Source of the DNA: Sophora flavescens
Taxonomy: Eukaryota; Streptophyta; Magnoliopsida; Fabales; Fabaceae
Assembly (NCBI GenBank): GCA_030762895.1
Contig: CM061063.1
Coordinates: 54,763,196-54,827,195, forward strand
Reading direction: 5' to 3'
DNA: 64,000 nucleotides
In this document: positions 11,991 to 22,540 of the stretch, one piece after another
How positions within the stretch are numbered: position 1 is the first letter of the stretch
How the letters are laid out: each line of letters opens with the position of its first letter
Notes under the pieces: model-generated
The model's input: the letters and a program-made list of their open reading frames with translations, nothing else
Told to the model about the DNA's origin: nothing
The model's database searches: none
Translations under genes and position numbers: made by a program

Positions 11991-13519
11991 CGAATTTTGA
12001 GCGAAAGGGTTTTGTCATCAAATTTCATTGATTTGAAAGGTGATGCAATAATTTCGTTGTTATCGACATTTGGAAAAGCAATTTCTTCCAAAGGTGGAAT
12101 AACTGAAATTACTTCTTTACCCTTTGCAGTTTTCCAAATCTTTTTCGCAGAGTTAAGAACTTTTAACTCCAAGTGAGGAAAACAGTGATTTTCAAACCAT
12201 TCGAAGAAGGGAATAGTATCATCCTCTACCTCCTCCAAATAAGAATAAAATTTTTCTTTGTATTCAGCTAAAATATGTTGAGGAAAAGACGAAAAAAACC
12301 ATTTTCTCTTTTCTGCATATTTTGGTTTCATAAATTCAGATTGAACTTTGGTTCTATCTGCTATGAATTTTGTTAAGACAAAAATTTGATTCGTATTTTC
12401 GAAAGCTTGATTTATTTCAGATAGAGTCGGAGACTCTCTCTGTAATTCCTGTTGCACTAGGTACGCAATAGGGGTTTCAACCCTATAATCCGGTTGAGGA
12501 ATAGTAGGATGAGCATTCATACCTACTAGTCTCAAAGAATGGAAAGAATCCATTGATCTTCGAGAATTGTTTGTATTAGTTCTAGAACCCTCAGGACAAG
12601 TCCTAAAAGATCTAGTTGAATTACTCCTGTTTAAGGGAGCAAAACTAATAGAAACATTTCCAGAAGCATGTTCAATGGGTAGCGACATTACAGAGGATTC
12701 TGGCTCCTCCGGAGGCAGAACGCTTTGTAAATTCCATTCTAGATTTCTAGAGACTTCATTGTGGTTCAGTCTCCTAGGTGTAACAGCATTTGATTTACCT
12801 AGATTTACTTGCAAAAGCAAAGTATCTTCTTTGGAAGATATTCTTAATGCTTTTGGCGAAATATTTGTTTTCATGGCTTTATAATATATTTTATATATCA
12901 CAGCCATTGGATAGGAATTGGGATTCCAGATTCCTTCCTTTATTTTAATATCTAATTTTATATTATGCTTGTTTTTACCCAAGCTATCCAAAGATAAAGT
13001 ATAATTTGGAAAATTATTAAAGAAAGTGGGACCATCATGAAGATTGGTCTCTATTATAGACAAGATTTGATCTTCAAATTTTGCTGGTCTCGTATCTCGT
13101 AGACATACACACACGGGGGTGTCTATGCCAAGCCTATGCAAAGGTTTGATAGCAACTTGTATCAATCCTATATGCAAAAACTTATATTTTAACTTATGAT
13201 CTTTCAACATTGAAAGATTCAAAAGGTTTAAAGACTCTTGAGTCTTATCAACCTTTATCGTATATTCGGCAGTTTTTATTATAAAATCTGACTTGAACTT
13301 GTCAAGCAGTTTTGTTTGATATATTTCAGAAATACTCAAAGGAGGAATACTCCAATTATTCAATTTTTGCTCTATTTCAGGCAAAACTATTTGAAGTTCA
13401 TTTATTAAAGAAGAATTTTGAAAAGAAGAATTATTTTCAAAATCTGAAGAACTTGTTTCACCAACTTCTTCAATTTTCTCTTTACCCTTACGGGAAATCA
13501 TCTTTAGAAGACTCGACAT
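11975..13519 (-). CDS. Viral movement protein and linker, N-terminus of ORF1, copy B
   Basis: A 514-codon frame from the ORF1 start codon (13519). Residues about 50-260 have the length and pattern of a 30K-superfamily movement protein, with the conserved Asp in the CLRDTRP segment; this family forms tubules at plasmodesmata for cell-to-cell spread. Residues about 260-500 are a Ser/Asn-rich linker and the start of the coat region. The last codons are out of frame because of the one-base loss near 12000. The start matches copy C (17799) and lies about 190 nt downstream of the primer site. Confidence 0.75.
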   Translation of the reverse strand: MSSLLKMISRKGKEKIEEVGETSSSDFENNSSFQNSSLINELQIVLPEIEQKLNNWSIPPLSISEIYQTKLLDKFKSDFIIKTAEYTIKVDKTQESLNLLNLSMLKDHKLKYKFLHIGLIQVAIKPLHRLGIDTPVCVCLRDTRPAKFEDQILSIIETNLHDGPTFFNNFPNYTLSLDSLGKNKHNIKLDIKIKEGIWNPNSYPMAVIYKIYYKAMKTNISPKALRISSKEDTLLLQVNLGKSNAVTPRRLNHNEVSRNLEWNLQSVLPPEEPESSVMSLPIEHASGNVSISFAPLNRSNSTRSFRTCPEGSRTNTNNSRRSMDSFHSLRLVGMNAHPTIPQPDYRVETPIAYLVQQELQRESPTLSEINQAFENTNQIFVLTKFIADRTKVQSEFMKPKYAEKRKWFFSSFPQHILAEYKEKFYSYLEEVEDDTIPFFEWFENHCFPHLELKVLNSAKKIWKTAKGKEVISVIPPLEEIAFPNVDNNEIIASPFKSMKFDDKTLSLKIRHDMI

Positions 13520-13814
13520 GATAGCCTAGCCTAGAAGCTCTAATACTTAAGACAGACACTCATTATTATCCTTACCAACACCGGGAACACCAGGCTTACC
13601 AACGGGTTTACTACCTACCTCAGGCTTTACTACCGGGAACACCCTTCAGGCTTACCAACGCTGCAAGAAGGACAACTCAAAGAACTGTTTTAAGCACCAG
13701 AACCCTTAGGCTCTGATACCAAGAGGGCCACTGCGGATCATTTCACATAAAGATGTTAGAGACATATTGAAGATATTGATTAAAACAAATATATCAGAGT
13801 ATGAAAATAGAGAG
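13520..13814 (-). promoter_or_regulatory. Viral leader with tRNA-Met primer site, copy B
   Basis: The complement of 13710-13721 reads TGGTATCAGAGC, complementary to the 3' end of plant initiator tRNA-Met, the minus-strand primer used by Caulimoviridae. Between it and the ORF1 ATG lie imperfect short repeats containing accgggaacacc and caggcttaccaac. The leader is left at 13814 within agagatt(a)aagaaag, a short stretch shared with the movement-protein sequence that follows. Confidence 0.75.
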
Positions 13815-14202
13815 ATTAAAGAAAGTGGGACCATCATGAAGATTGGTCTCTATTATAGACAAGATTTGATCTTCAAATTTTGCTGGTCTCGTATCTCGTA
13901 GACATACACACACAGGGGTGTCTATGCCAAGCCTATGCAAAGGTTTGATAGCAACTTGTATCAATCCTATATGCAAAAACTTATATTTTAACTTATGATA
14001 TTAAAATGCATAGACAAGCTAAATTTGAAAGTAAAACAAATTCTAAAGAATTAGGAAATTTCTGTGAACAATTTGGTTATGAAAAATTAACTCCTCCTTA
14101 AGAGCCTCTTGTATTTGTAAGTTCTTGTAATATCTTTGAAATACTTTGTACTCACTTCGCCTAAAGTTTGGCATATAGTGAACTGTAAAATATTTTCATC
14201 TG
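13815..14202. other. Mosaic of three viral fragments between copies B and C'
   Basis: Three pieces follow in quick order: a minus-strand movement-protein fragment (about 13815-13998), a plus-strand coat fragment around KMHRQAKFESK (about 14000-14098), and a plus-strand leader fragment (about 14098-14202). Junctions show a few shared bases (ttaaagaaag, ttaag, tct). This looks like end joining of several broken viral DNAs rather than one insertion. Confidence 0.75.
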
Positions 14203-15041
14203 TAATGTCAGTACCCATTGAACATGCTTCTGGAAATGTTTCTATTAGTTTTGCTCCCTTAAACAGGAGTAATTCAACTAGATCTTTTAGGACTTGTCCT
14301 GAGGGTTCTAGAACTAATACAAACAATTCTCGAAGATCAATGGATTCTTTCCATTCTTTGAGACTAGTAGGTATGAATGCTCATCCTACTATTCCTCAAC
14401 CGGATTATAGGGTTGAAACCCCTATTGCGGTACCGGTGCAACAGGAAGTACAGAGAGAGTCTCCGACTCTATCTGAAATAAATCAAGCTTTCGAAAATAC
14501 GAATCAAATTTTTGTCTTAACAAAATTCATAGCAGATAGAACCAAAGTTCAATCTGAATTTATGAAACCAAAATATGCAGAAAAGAGAAAATGGTTTTTT
14601 TCGTCTTTTCCTCAACATATTTTAGCTGAATACAAAGAAAAATTTTATTCTTATTTGGAGGAGGTAGAGGATGATACTATTCCCTTCTTCGAATGGTTTG
14701 AAAATCACTGTTTTCCTCACTTGGAGTTAAAAGTTCTTAACTCTGCGAAAAAGATTTGGAAAACTGCAAAGGGTAAAGAAGTAATTTCAGTTATTCCACC
14801 TTTGGAAGAAATTGCTTTTCCAAATGTCGATAACAACGAAATTATTGCATCACCTTTCAAATCAATGAAATTTGATGACAAAACCCTTTCTGCTCAAAAT
14901 TCGACACGATATGATATAAAAAATATCCAACAACAGTTGAATTTTACAAATCAACTTTTATATCAAGTGGCTAGTACCATCAAGAATTTGATAATCCAAA
15001 TCAAGTCGAATCTTCTTCAAAATCATTTTCAAAAATAGAAA
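14203..15041 (+). pseudogene. Viral ORF1 fragment, copy C': movement C-terminal linker and coat start
   Basis: Starts within the linker at MSVPIEHASGN and runs through the coat N-terminal region. The movement domain itself is absent. A one-base loss near 14982 (accatcaag against accatcgaag in copy C) breaks the frame; viral homology continues at 15042. The open frame begins upstream in leader-derived sequence, so the apparent start is a junction artefact. Confidence 0.75.
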
Positions 15042-15700
15042 AACCTTTGATTTCTCCTTATAAACTTTCTGATTCAGAAATCAAGGATCTCAAAATTGGA
15101 AATGAATCCAATACAACTCTATTGGATGAAATCAATAAACAATTAGCTTCTTTAAAATTATCTTCTTCAAAATTAAATGTTTTAAAAAATAAAAATGATG
15201 ATGTCTTAGAACTTGAAAAACAATTTCAAGATTCTGATAATGATGTTGTTAATAAAATTAAAAATACTTCAAAATCTTTTCCTAAATCACGAAATTATTA
15301 TCACAGGCCTTCTCTGCCTGATATGCAATATGAAGATTATTTTTCATCAGAATATGCTTCGCAATATACTGGTGAAGGAATAGTCGAGTGGAATATTGAT
15401 GGTTTTTCATCACAAGAAAAATATAGTACTATTAAAAAGGAAATTTTATCTATAGTACTATGTATTACAAAATTTCAAGATGATCTTTTCAACAAAAGAT
15501 TTTTATTAAGAATAGATTGCAAAGCAGCAAAAGATGTTTTAGAAAAAGATGTTAAAAATCTTGTTTCAAAACATATTTTTGCCAGATGGCAAAGTCTTTT
15601 AAGCTGTTTTGATTTTGAAATTGAATATTTAAAAGGAGAAAATAATTTCGTCCCTGATTATCTAACTAGGGAATTTTTGCAGGAATCTCTAACAAAATGA
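15042..15700 (+). pseudogene. Viral ORF1 fragment with in-frame internal deletion: coat fused to RNase H
   Basis: The coat N-terminal region runs to IDGF (about 15407) and is joined directly to the RNase H C-terminal half beginning SSQEKYS, with the frame kept. The rest of the coat, protease, RT and the first RNase H Asp are missing (about 4.4 kb compared with copy B without its LTR). The stop (15698-15700) overlaps the ORF2 ATG as in the other copies. As it lacks the RNase H N-terminal half it cannot be an active enzyme. It resembles a defective viral genome or a repair product. Confidence 0.75.
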
Positions 15701-16986
15701 GTGGGTCCCGAGGTGGACCTTCCTCTTCAACATCCAAACCTTTAACATTGGACTCGTTTGCACCGAGTGCCACACAAATAGCAAAAACCCCAATACAAGC
15801 CCAACAGGCCAATAAAAAACCCTCAACATCCATTGAAATAGCCAATAGGTTTGCTCCTTTGGGTAAACCAGTCCAAACTCAAAATAACCCAGCCCAACAT
15901 ACCCAAATACAACCTTTGGAGCGTGAGCCCCTTCAACATAAAACAAAACCCAAATGTCAAAAATTGTTACTCTTGGAACCCGAAATGGGTGACCCATCTG
16001 TAAATGTTTCAGGCCCCTGGAACATTTATTCAAAATACCATACTATGGAAGGAGCAGGTTGGATCCCATCTTATGGATCCAAGAAAAATTTAAAATTCTA
16101 TCAATATATTCTGTTGGATACTAAATCAGCAGATATTGTTCAAAATTTCAATGAAAAAGATAAAGAAAAGGTTGCTTACTCCCAGTGTAAAATTCTAAAG
16201 GTTTTAACCATGTCTGACTGGGGTCAGCATCCACAGAAACCCAAAAGATTCTCCAGGGTATTCGACCCTGCAGTTTTTGATTATTTCGATTACCAAGCTG
16301 CTTGGGAACAATTTTTAAATCTTCCTAATGATAAGCATTCTTGGTATTTTCAAATACTAAGTAACCAGTCTATTTACCCATCCTGGTTTTTAGAATGGTT
16401 TGTTGATCATGGATTATCTGTTGAGATATTCCCAAATGCAATATATTCAACATATTCAGAATATAAAGCCTTGACTCCCAAAATACCAGCACACGAAAAA
16501 CTAGTGAAATTTTGTGCTCAATTTGGTATTTCTTGGCTTCACAGATTTAGTTTTGACACACATCAACATCTTCCAGAACCTTTTCCTCGTTGGATTTGTT
16601 CATCAGTCATCGTTTCTTGGTGGAGAAAATTCAATGAAGATTTCGTTCTGACAAAATTTGAAACATGGAAGAAACATGGACTACAAAAGAGGCGACTTCC
16701 TCAGTCAGTTTCTACTCCCGCAAATTCCCCAGCAAGAGATAAGGGCAAAAATATAGTTGGAACTACTTCATCAGTAGTCTCTCAACCTCCCAGTCCTTTC
16801 TCTCCATATACTTTAACCTTTGATGCTGCTTCCCCAGCAGAATTGAAGAAAAAATTAATAGAAGCTGCTTCAACTGTTGGTTCCGATGAAGTCGTTGAAG
16901 AACCAGAATTTTCAGCTGAAGACCTTGAAGAATATAATCCTTATCTGGAAAATAATGACCCAGATGTTGGATTTGTTGATTTTTGA
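15697..16986 (+). CDS. Viral ORF2, intact 429-aa protein of unknown function
   Basis: The only complete ORF2 here. The ATG overlaps the ORF1 stop (ATGA), which favours termination-reinitiation. Residues 1-100 are Ser/Thr/Pro/Gln-rich and look disordered. Residues about 110-345 are Trp- and aromatic-rich and probably folded (segments WEQFLNLPNDKHSWYF and FPRWICSSVIVSWWRKF). Then comes a basic stretch KKHGLQKRRL, a Ser/Pro linker and an acidic tail ending VGFVDF. No zinc finger, membrane segment or catalytic motif is recognised. Position matches the florendovirus ORF2, whose role is not known to me; a transactivator or virion-associated function is possible but not shown. Confidence 0.8.
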   Translation: MSGSRGGPSSSTSKPLTLDSFAPSATQIAKTPIQAQQANKKPSTSIEIANRFAPLGKPVQTQNNPAQHTQIQPLEREPLQHKTKPKCQKLLLLEPEMGDPSVNVSGPWNIYSKYHTMEGAGWIPSYGSKKNLKFYQYILLDTKSADIVQNFNEKDKEKVAYSQCKILKVLTMSDWGQHPQKPKRFSRVFDPAVFDYFDYQAAWEQFLNLPNDKHSWYFQILSNQSIYPSWFLEWFVDHGLSVEIFPNAIYSTYSEYKALTPKIPAHEKLVKFCAQFGISWLHRFSFDTHQHLPEPFPRWICSSVIVSWWRKFNEDFVLTKFETWKKHGLQKRRLPQSVSTPANSPARDKGKNIVGTTSSVVSQPPSPFSPYTLTFDAASPAELKKKLIEAASTVGSDEVVEEPEFSAEDLEEYNPYLENNDPDVGFVDF

Positions 16987-17798
16987 TTTTGTCGCATCTT
17001 CCCACTAATATAAAGATAGCAGACAAAATTGATCCCTATTTTAACATAAAATATTCAAAGCAGAGTCTATCAGACACAAATGTGGCCGCCCATGTGCCAT
17101 TCTGCTTTAATAAAGAAAAGTTGTTTGTCGTGACTTGCCGAAAGCATTCTCGTGGCAGACAAAAGTAAAAGTTGAATAGTAAAGCAGGTACCAAAGTCAA
17201 AAGAAGAAATAGTACCTGCTTTTCGGATTCCAAAATTTTGAAGTCCGTGGCTCGAAGCTGAAGGTTCCTCCCTCTATATAAGGAACTCGAAGACTCAGTT
17301 GAAAGACACAGCTTACTTCACTCTGAACTTACTAATCTCTCTCTTTTGTAATCTTGCAGTGTTTTCAAGTTTTCTTAAGAGCCTCTTGTATTTGTAAGTT
17401 CTTGTAATATCTTTGAAATACTTTGTACTCACTTCGCCTAAAGTTTGGCATATAGTGAACTGTAAAATATTTTCATCTTTAAAATATCTTATCTTTCTTA
17501 AATCTCTCTATTTTCATACTCTGATATATTTGTTTTAATCAATATCTTCAATATGTCTCTAACATCTTTATGTGAAATGATCCGCAGTGGCCCTCTTGGT
17601 ATCAGAGCCTAAGGGTTCTGGTGCTTAAAACAGTTCTTTGAGTTGTCCTTCTTGCAGCGTTGGTAAGCCTGAAGGGTGTTCCCGGTAGTAAAACCTGAGG
17701 TAGGTAGTAAACCCGTTGGTAAGCCTGGTGTTCCCGGTGTTGGTAAGGATAATAATGAGTGTCTGTCTTAAGTATTAGAGCTTCTAGGCTAGGCTATC
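16987..17798 (+). promoter_or_regulatory. Viral intergenic region: promoter, leader and primer site, copy C
   Basis: The only viral leader here that is intact from ORF2 to ORF1. A TATA box (tatataagg, 17275-17283) predicts a transcript start near 17305-17315. The primer site TGGTATCAGAGC is at 17597-17608. An AATAAA lies upstream of the TATA box (about 17109) and could be the polyadenylation signal of read-through RNA. Between the primer site and the ATG (17799) are repeats with ggtaagcctg and ttcccggt. Short frames in the leader are not conserved enough to call. Confidence 0.75.
17597..17608 (+). other. tRNA-iMet primer binding site, copy C
   Basis: TGGTATCAGAGC is the standard complement of the plant initiator tRNA-Met 3' end and marks the conventional origin of a caulimovirid map. 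The same site occurs reversed at 13710-13721 and 23839-23850. Viral sequence stops just before this motif at 4700 and 26120. Confidence 0.85.
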
Positions 17799-19322
17799 AT
17801 GTCGAGTCTTCTAAAGATGATTTCCCGTAAGGGTAAAGAGAAAATTGAAGAAGTTGGTGAAACAAGTTCTTCAGATTTTGAAAATAATTCTTCTTTTCAA
17901 AATTCTTCTTTAATAAATGAACTTCAAATAGTTTTGCCTGAAATAGAGCAAAAATTGAATAATTGGAGTATTCCTCCTTTGAGTATTTCTGAAATATATC
18001 AAACAAAACTGCTTGACAAGTTCAAGTCAGATTTTATAATAAAAACTGCCGAATATACGATAAAGGTTGATAAGACTCAAGAGTCTTTAAACCTTTTGAA
18101 TCTTTCAATGTTGAAAGATCATAAGTTAAAATATAAGTTTTTGCATATAGGATTGATACAAGTTGCTATCAAACCTTTGCATAGGCTTGGCATAGACACC
18201 CCTGTGTGTGTATGTCTACGAGATACGAGACCAGCAAAATTTGAAGATCAAATCTTGTCTATAATAGAGACCAATCTTCATGATGGTCCCACTTTCTTTA
18301 ATAATTTTCCAAATTATACTTTATCTTTGGATAGCTTGGGTAAAAACAAGCATAATATAAAATTAGATATTAAAATAAAGGAAGGAATCTGGAATCCCAA
18401 TTCCTATCCAATGGCTGTGATATATAAAATATATTATAAAGCCATGAAAACAAATATTTCGCCAAAAGCATTAAGAATATCTTCCAAAGAAGATACTTTG
18501 CTTTTGCAAGTAAATCTAGGTAAATCAAATGCTGTTACACCTAGGAGACTGAACCACAATGAAGTCTCTAGAAATCTAGAATGGAATTTACAAAGCGTTC
18601 TGCCTCCGGAGGAGCCAGAATCCTCTGTAATGTCAGTACCCATTGAACATGCTTCTGGAAATGTTTCTATTAGTTTTGCTCCCTTAAACAGGAGTAATTC
18701 AACTAGATCTTTTAGGACTTGTCCTGAGGGTTCTAGAACTAATACAAACAATTCTCGAAGATCAATGGATTCTTTCCATTCTTTGAGACTAGTAGGTATG
18801 AATGCTCATCCTACTATTCCTCAACCGGATTATAGGGTTGAAACCCCTATTGCGGTACCGGTGCAACAGGAAGTACAGAGAGAGTCTCCGACTCTATCTG
18901 AAATAAATCAAGCTTTCGAAAATACGAATCAAATTTTTGTCTTAACAAAATTCATAGCAGATAGAACCAAAGTTCAATCTGAATTTATGAAACCAAAATA
19001 TGCAGAAAAGAGAAAATGGTTTTTTTCGTCTTTTCCTCAACATATTTTAGCTGAATACAAAGAAAAATTTTATTCTTATTTGGAGGAGGTAGAGGATGAT
19101 ACTATTCCCTTCTTCGAATGGTTTGAAAATCACTGTTTTCCTCACTTGGAGTTAAAAGTTCTTAACTCTGCGAAAAAGATTTGGAAAACTGCAAAGGGTA
19201 AAGAAGTAATTTCAGTTATTCCACCTTTGGAAGAAATTGCTTTTCCAAATGTCGATAACAACGAAATTATTGCATCACCTTTCAAATCAATGAAATTTGA
19301 TGACAAAACCCTTTCTGCTTAA
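17799..19322 (+). CDS. Viral movement protein and linker, N-terminus of ORF1, copy C
   Basis: 507 codons from the ORF1 start. It holds a 30K-type movement domain (about residues 50-260), then the linker and the first part of the coat region. It ends at a TAA (19320-19322) where copy A and C' read CAA, a single C-to-T change. Without that stop, homology continues in frame until about 19500. The promoter, primer site and start all lie immediately upstream, so this is the one copy with its own complete 5' region in plus orientation. Confidence 0.75.
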   Translation: MSSLLKMISRKGKEKIEEVGETSSSDFENNSSFQNSSLINELQIVLPEIEQKLNNWSIPPLSISEIYQTKLLDKFKSDFIIKTAEYTIKVDKTQESLNLLNLSMLKDHKLKYKFLHIGLIQVAIKPLHRLGIDTPVCVCLRDTRPAKFEDQILSIIETNLHDGPTFFNNFPNYTLSLDSLGKNKHNIKLDIKIKEGIWNPNSYPMAVIYKIYYKAMKTNISPKALRISSKEDTLLLQVNLGKSNAVTPRRLNHNEVSRNLEWNLQSVLPPEEPESSVMSVPIEHASGNVSISFAPLNRSNSTRSFRTCPEGSRTNTNNSRRSMDSFHSLRLVGMNAHPTIPQPDYRVETPIAVPVQQEVQRESPTLSEINQAFENTNQIFVLTKFIADRTKVQSEFMKPKYAEKRKWFFSSFPQHILAEYKEKFYSYLEEVEDDTIPFFEWFENHCFPHLELKVLNSAKKIWKTAKGKEVISVIPPLEEIAFPNVDNNEIIASPFKSMKFDDKTLSA

Positions 19323-22300
19323 AATTCGACACGATATGATATAAAAAATATCCAACAACAGTTGAATTTTACAAATCAACTTTTATATCAAGTGGCTAGT
19401 ACCATCGAAGAATTTGATAATCCAAATCAAGTCGAATCTTCTTCAAAATCATTTTCAAAAATAGAAAAACCTTTGATTTCTCCTTATAAACTTTCCGATT
19501 CGAAATCAAGGATCTCAAAATTGGAAATGAATCCAATACAACTCTATTGGATGAAATCAATAAACAATTAGCTTCTTTAAAATTATCTTCTTCAAAATTA
19601 AATGTTTTAAAAAATAAAAATGATGATGTCTTAGAACTTGAAAAACAATTTCAAGATTCTCGATAATGATGTTGTTAATAAAATTAAAAATACTTCAAAA
19701 TCTTTTCCTAAATCACGAAATTATTATCACAGGCCTTCTCTGCACTGATATGCAATATGAAGATTATTTTTCATCGAATATGCTTCGCAATATCTTGGTG
19801 AAGGAATAGTCGAGTGGAATATTGATGGTTTCATGAACATCAAATTCTGCGAAAATTAGAAGAAATGTCCATGGCAGACTATCGCATATAGAGCTCGTGG
19901 AAACACTGCTCTTGGCATCTGTCAAAATCCTTATTAATGGCTTCACAGGTAGCCTAAAAGGATGGTGGGACAACAATTTAAAAGAACAGAGCGAAATTTA
20001 GTTTTTACTTCAAGAAAAACTGAAACTCGCATGGAAAATGGTCAACAAGGTTGAACGACGAGTTGATCAACAAGTTGAAACATTAATTTTTGGAATATCT
20101 CAAGCATTTATTGGTGATACTAATACGTTTCTTTGATAGGTCCCTTGAGATACTAAATAATTTATCTTGTCCTACTCTTGGAGAGTTTAGGTGGTATAAA
20201 GATAATTTTTTAACAAAAATTTATACGAGAACCGATTGTAGAGAAGCTTATTGGAAGGATAGATTTATATCTGGTCTTCCAAAGAATTTTTCTACTAAAG
20301 TTAGAACTCAATTAAAATTGGAGTACCCTGGCACTCCTTTAGAGGAATTAACCTATGGAAGGTTAATTTCAATAATAAACAAAACAGGTTTACAATTTTG
20401 TACTGATATTAAAATGCATAGACAAGCTAAATTTGAAAGTAAAACAAATTCTAAAGAATTAGGAAATTTCTGTGAACAATTTGGTTATGAAAAATTAACT
20501 CCTCCTTCTAAACAAAGGAGAGTTACTTCTCAAAAGTTTTCAAAACGATTTAACACAAAGAAACGTTTTTCTAAACAGGAAAAAGAAATAAAGCCTTATA
20601 AAAAATCGCAAAAGAAAACTTATAAGAAACCTTTTTCAAAAGATTTCAAGAAAAATATCACAGGTTACAAATGTGGTCGTGTGGGGCACATGGCAAGAGA
20701 TTGTCGTGTGAAACAAAAAATTAAAGAATTAAAAATGGATGATGATATTAAAGATCAGATTTCAAAAATTCTTCTTTATGATACTAATTCTTCTTCAGAA
20801 GAATCATCTTCGGATAATGATTCAGATGTTATATATCAAAATCAGGAAACATCTGATTCAGATACAGGCTGTTTAAGCTGTGGAAGTCTAGGTGATAACT
20901 GTAATTGTAAACTCACAATTAACGTTATTACTAAAGAAGCAAGAGTTTTACTTGATCTAATCAATCAAGTTGATGATCCACAAGTTAAACTAGCTATGTT
21001 AGAAAAATATAAAGAATTAGAATCTCAAGAAGTTGAAAAACAAGAATTTAAAGGTTATTCTTTAAAAGAGATTTTGTCTTCTTCTCAGCCATCATCTTCT
21101 TTTAATCAAGAACCTTTAAGTCTTTCGTTTTTATATAAAGAAATTAAAATTTTAAAATCTGAAATAGCCGATTTAAAACAGAAAACTAAAATTTTGGAAC
21201 AAAATTTTTCAAAAAATCCGGGGAAGGAACAGGTAAATCTTTCTGCTTCTTCTTCTTCCCAAAGTTTTCAAAATGATTTTCCTTCTGATAATAATGAGAT
21301 GGGAGAAAATAAATTTTTAATGAGACTAAAAACCTTACAGCAAAAATGGCATGTGAAAGTCAATTTGAAAATTAAAAACTCTTTTCACAAATCATTTATT
21401 GCTTTGATAGATTCAGGTGCTGATCTGAATTGTATTCAAGAAGGTTTAATCCCAACTCAATATTATAAGAAAACTATACAAAAACTTTATACTGCAAATA
21501 ATGAAAAACTTCAAATTATAAGCTTGAAGAAGCCAGTATTTGCAATAATGGAATATGTTTTAAAAATACCTTTTTATTGGTAAAAAATATGTCTGAACAA
21601 ATCATTTTAGGAACCCCTTTTATAACTCAGTTATATCCTTTTGGAGTTTCTGAAAATGGTTTAACAACTAAAAGGAATAATGAAGAAATACTTTTTGAAT
21701 TTCTAAATCCTATAAAATCAAAAGAGTTAAATCTTTTATCTGAAAATAACTTTCTGTCAATTTTAACAGGAAAGCAAAACCAAATCAATTTTCTGCAAAA
21801 AGAAATTGTATATCAAAAGATTGAAAAACAATTACAAGATCCTTTGATAAAGGAAAAGGTAATTGCTCTTCAAAAAGAATTTGAAAAGCAGTATGTTCTA
21901 TAATTCCAAATGCTTTTTGGAATAGAAAAATTCATACTGTATCTTTACCGTATGAAAAGGATTTTGATGAAAAGAACATACCAACCAAAGCTAGACCTAT
22001 TCAGATGAATAGTGAAACTTTGGAGTTTTGTAAAAAAGATATACAAGATCTTTTAAATAAAAAATTGATAAGGCCGAGCAAGTCCCCTTGGAGTTGCACA
22101 GCTTTCTATGTTAATAATAATTCTGAAATAGAGCGTGGTGAACCACGAATGGTTATAAATTACAAGCCTTTGAATAAAGCGTTACAGTGGATCCGCTACC
22201 CTGTACCAAATAAAAAAGATTTAATAAAAAGACTGCACAATGCAGTTATCTTTTCAAAATTTGATTTAAAATCAGGTTATTATCAAATAGCCTTAGCAGA

Positions 22301-22373
22301 AGCAGATAAATATAAAACTGCTTTCACTGTACCTTTAGGTCATTACGAGTGGAATGTAATGCCTCTTGGTTTA
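19323..22373 (+). pseudogene. Viral ORF1 rest, copy C: coat, protease, partial RT, broken
   Basis: Follows the nonsense codon at 19320. Frames: coat N-part 19362-19571, a scrambled stretch 19500-20140, coat C-part to protease 20140-21583, then 21577-21903 and RT 22005-22373. Breaks: indels near 19500, 19660, 19745, 19775, 19795, 20130, 21512 and 21890, most at CTG/CAG. The zinc knuckle reads GYKCGRVGHMARDC: its first Cys is Gly, so one zinc ligand is lost. DSGAD is present. RT stops at the codons for MPLGL, before YIDD, where telomere-like repeats begin. Confidence 0.8.
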
Positions 22374-22400
22374 GGGTTTAGGGTTTAGGGTTTAGGGTTT
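22370..22400 (+). repeat. Interstitial telomere-like repeat at a viral junction
   Basis: About four units of the Arabidopsis-type telomere repeat TTTAGGG lie exactly between plus-strand RT sequence and minus-strand leader sequence. Both viral partners carry GGTTT at the joint (cttggttt on the left, gggtttactacc on the right), so the repeat is anchored by microhomology on each side. It is far too short for a former chromosome end. Confidence 0.8.
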
Positions 22401-22540
22401 ACTACCTACCTCAGGCTTTACTACCGGGAACACCCTTCAGGCTTACCAACGCTGCAAGAAGGACAACTCAAAGAACTGTTTTAAGCACCAGAACCCGTTA
22501 CAGTGGATCCGCTACCCTGTACCAAATAAAAAAGATTTAA
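22401..22540. other. Two small viral filler fragments, leader and RT
   Basis: 22401-22495 is minus-strand leader (compare 23730-23830). 22496-22540 is a plus-strand repeat of the RT segment at 22187-22230, around gttacagtggatccgc. Copy D movement-protein sequence then starts at about 22541, with taat/attt shared at the joint. Confidence 0.75.

Noticed and set aside
17799..22373. Currently infectious viral genome in the array
   Set aside because: No copy here is complete: copy C has a stop at 19320, many frame breaks and ends within RT; copy B is interrupted by a solo LTR.
22370..22400. Chromosome end or ancient telomere fusion
   Set aside because: Only about 30 bases, inside a viral junction with microhomology on both sides.
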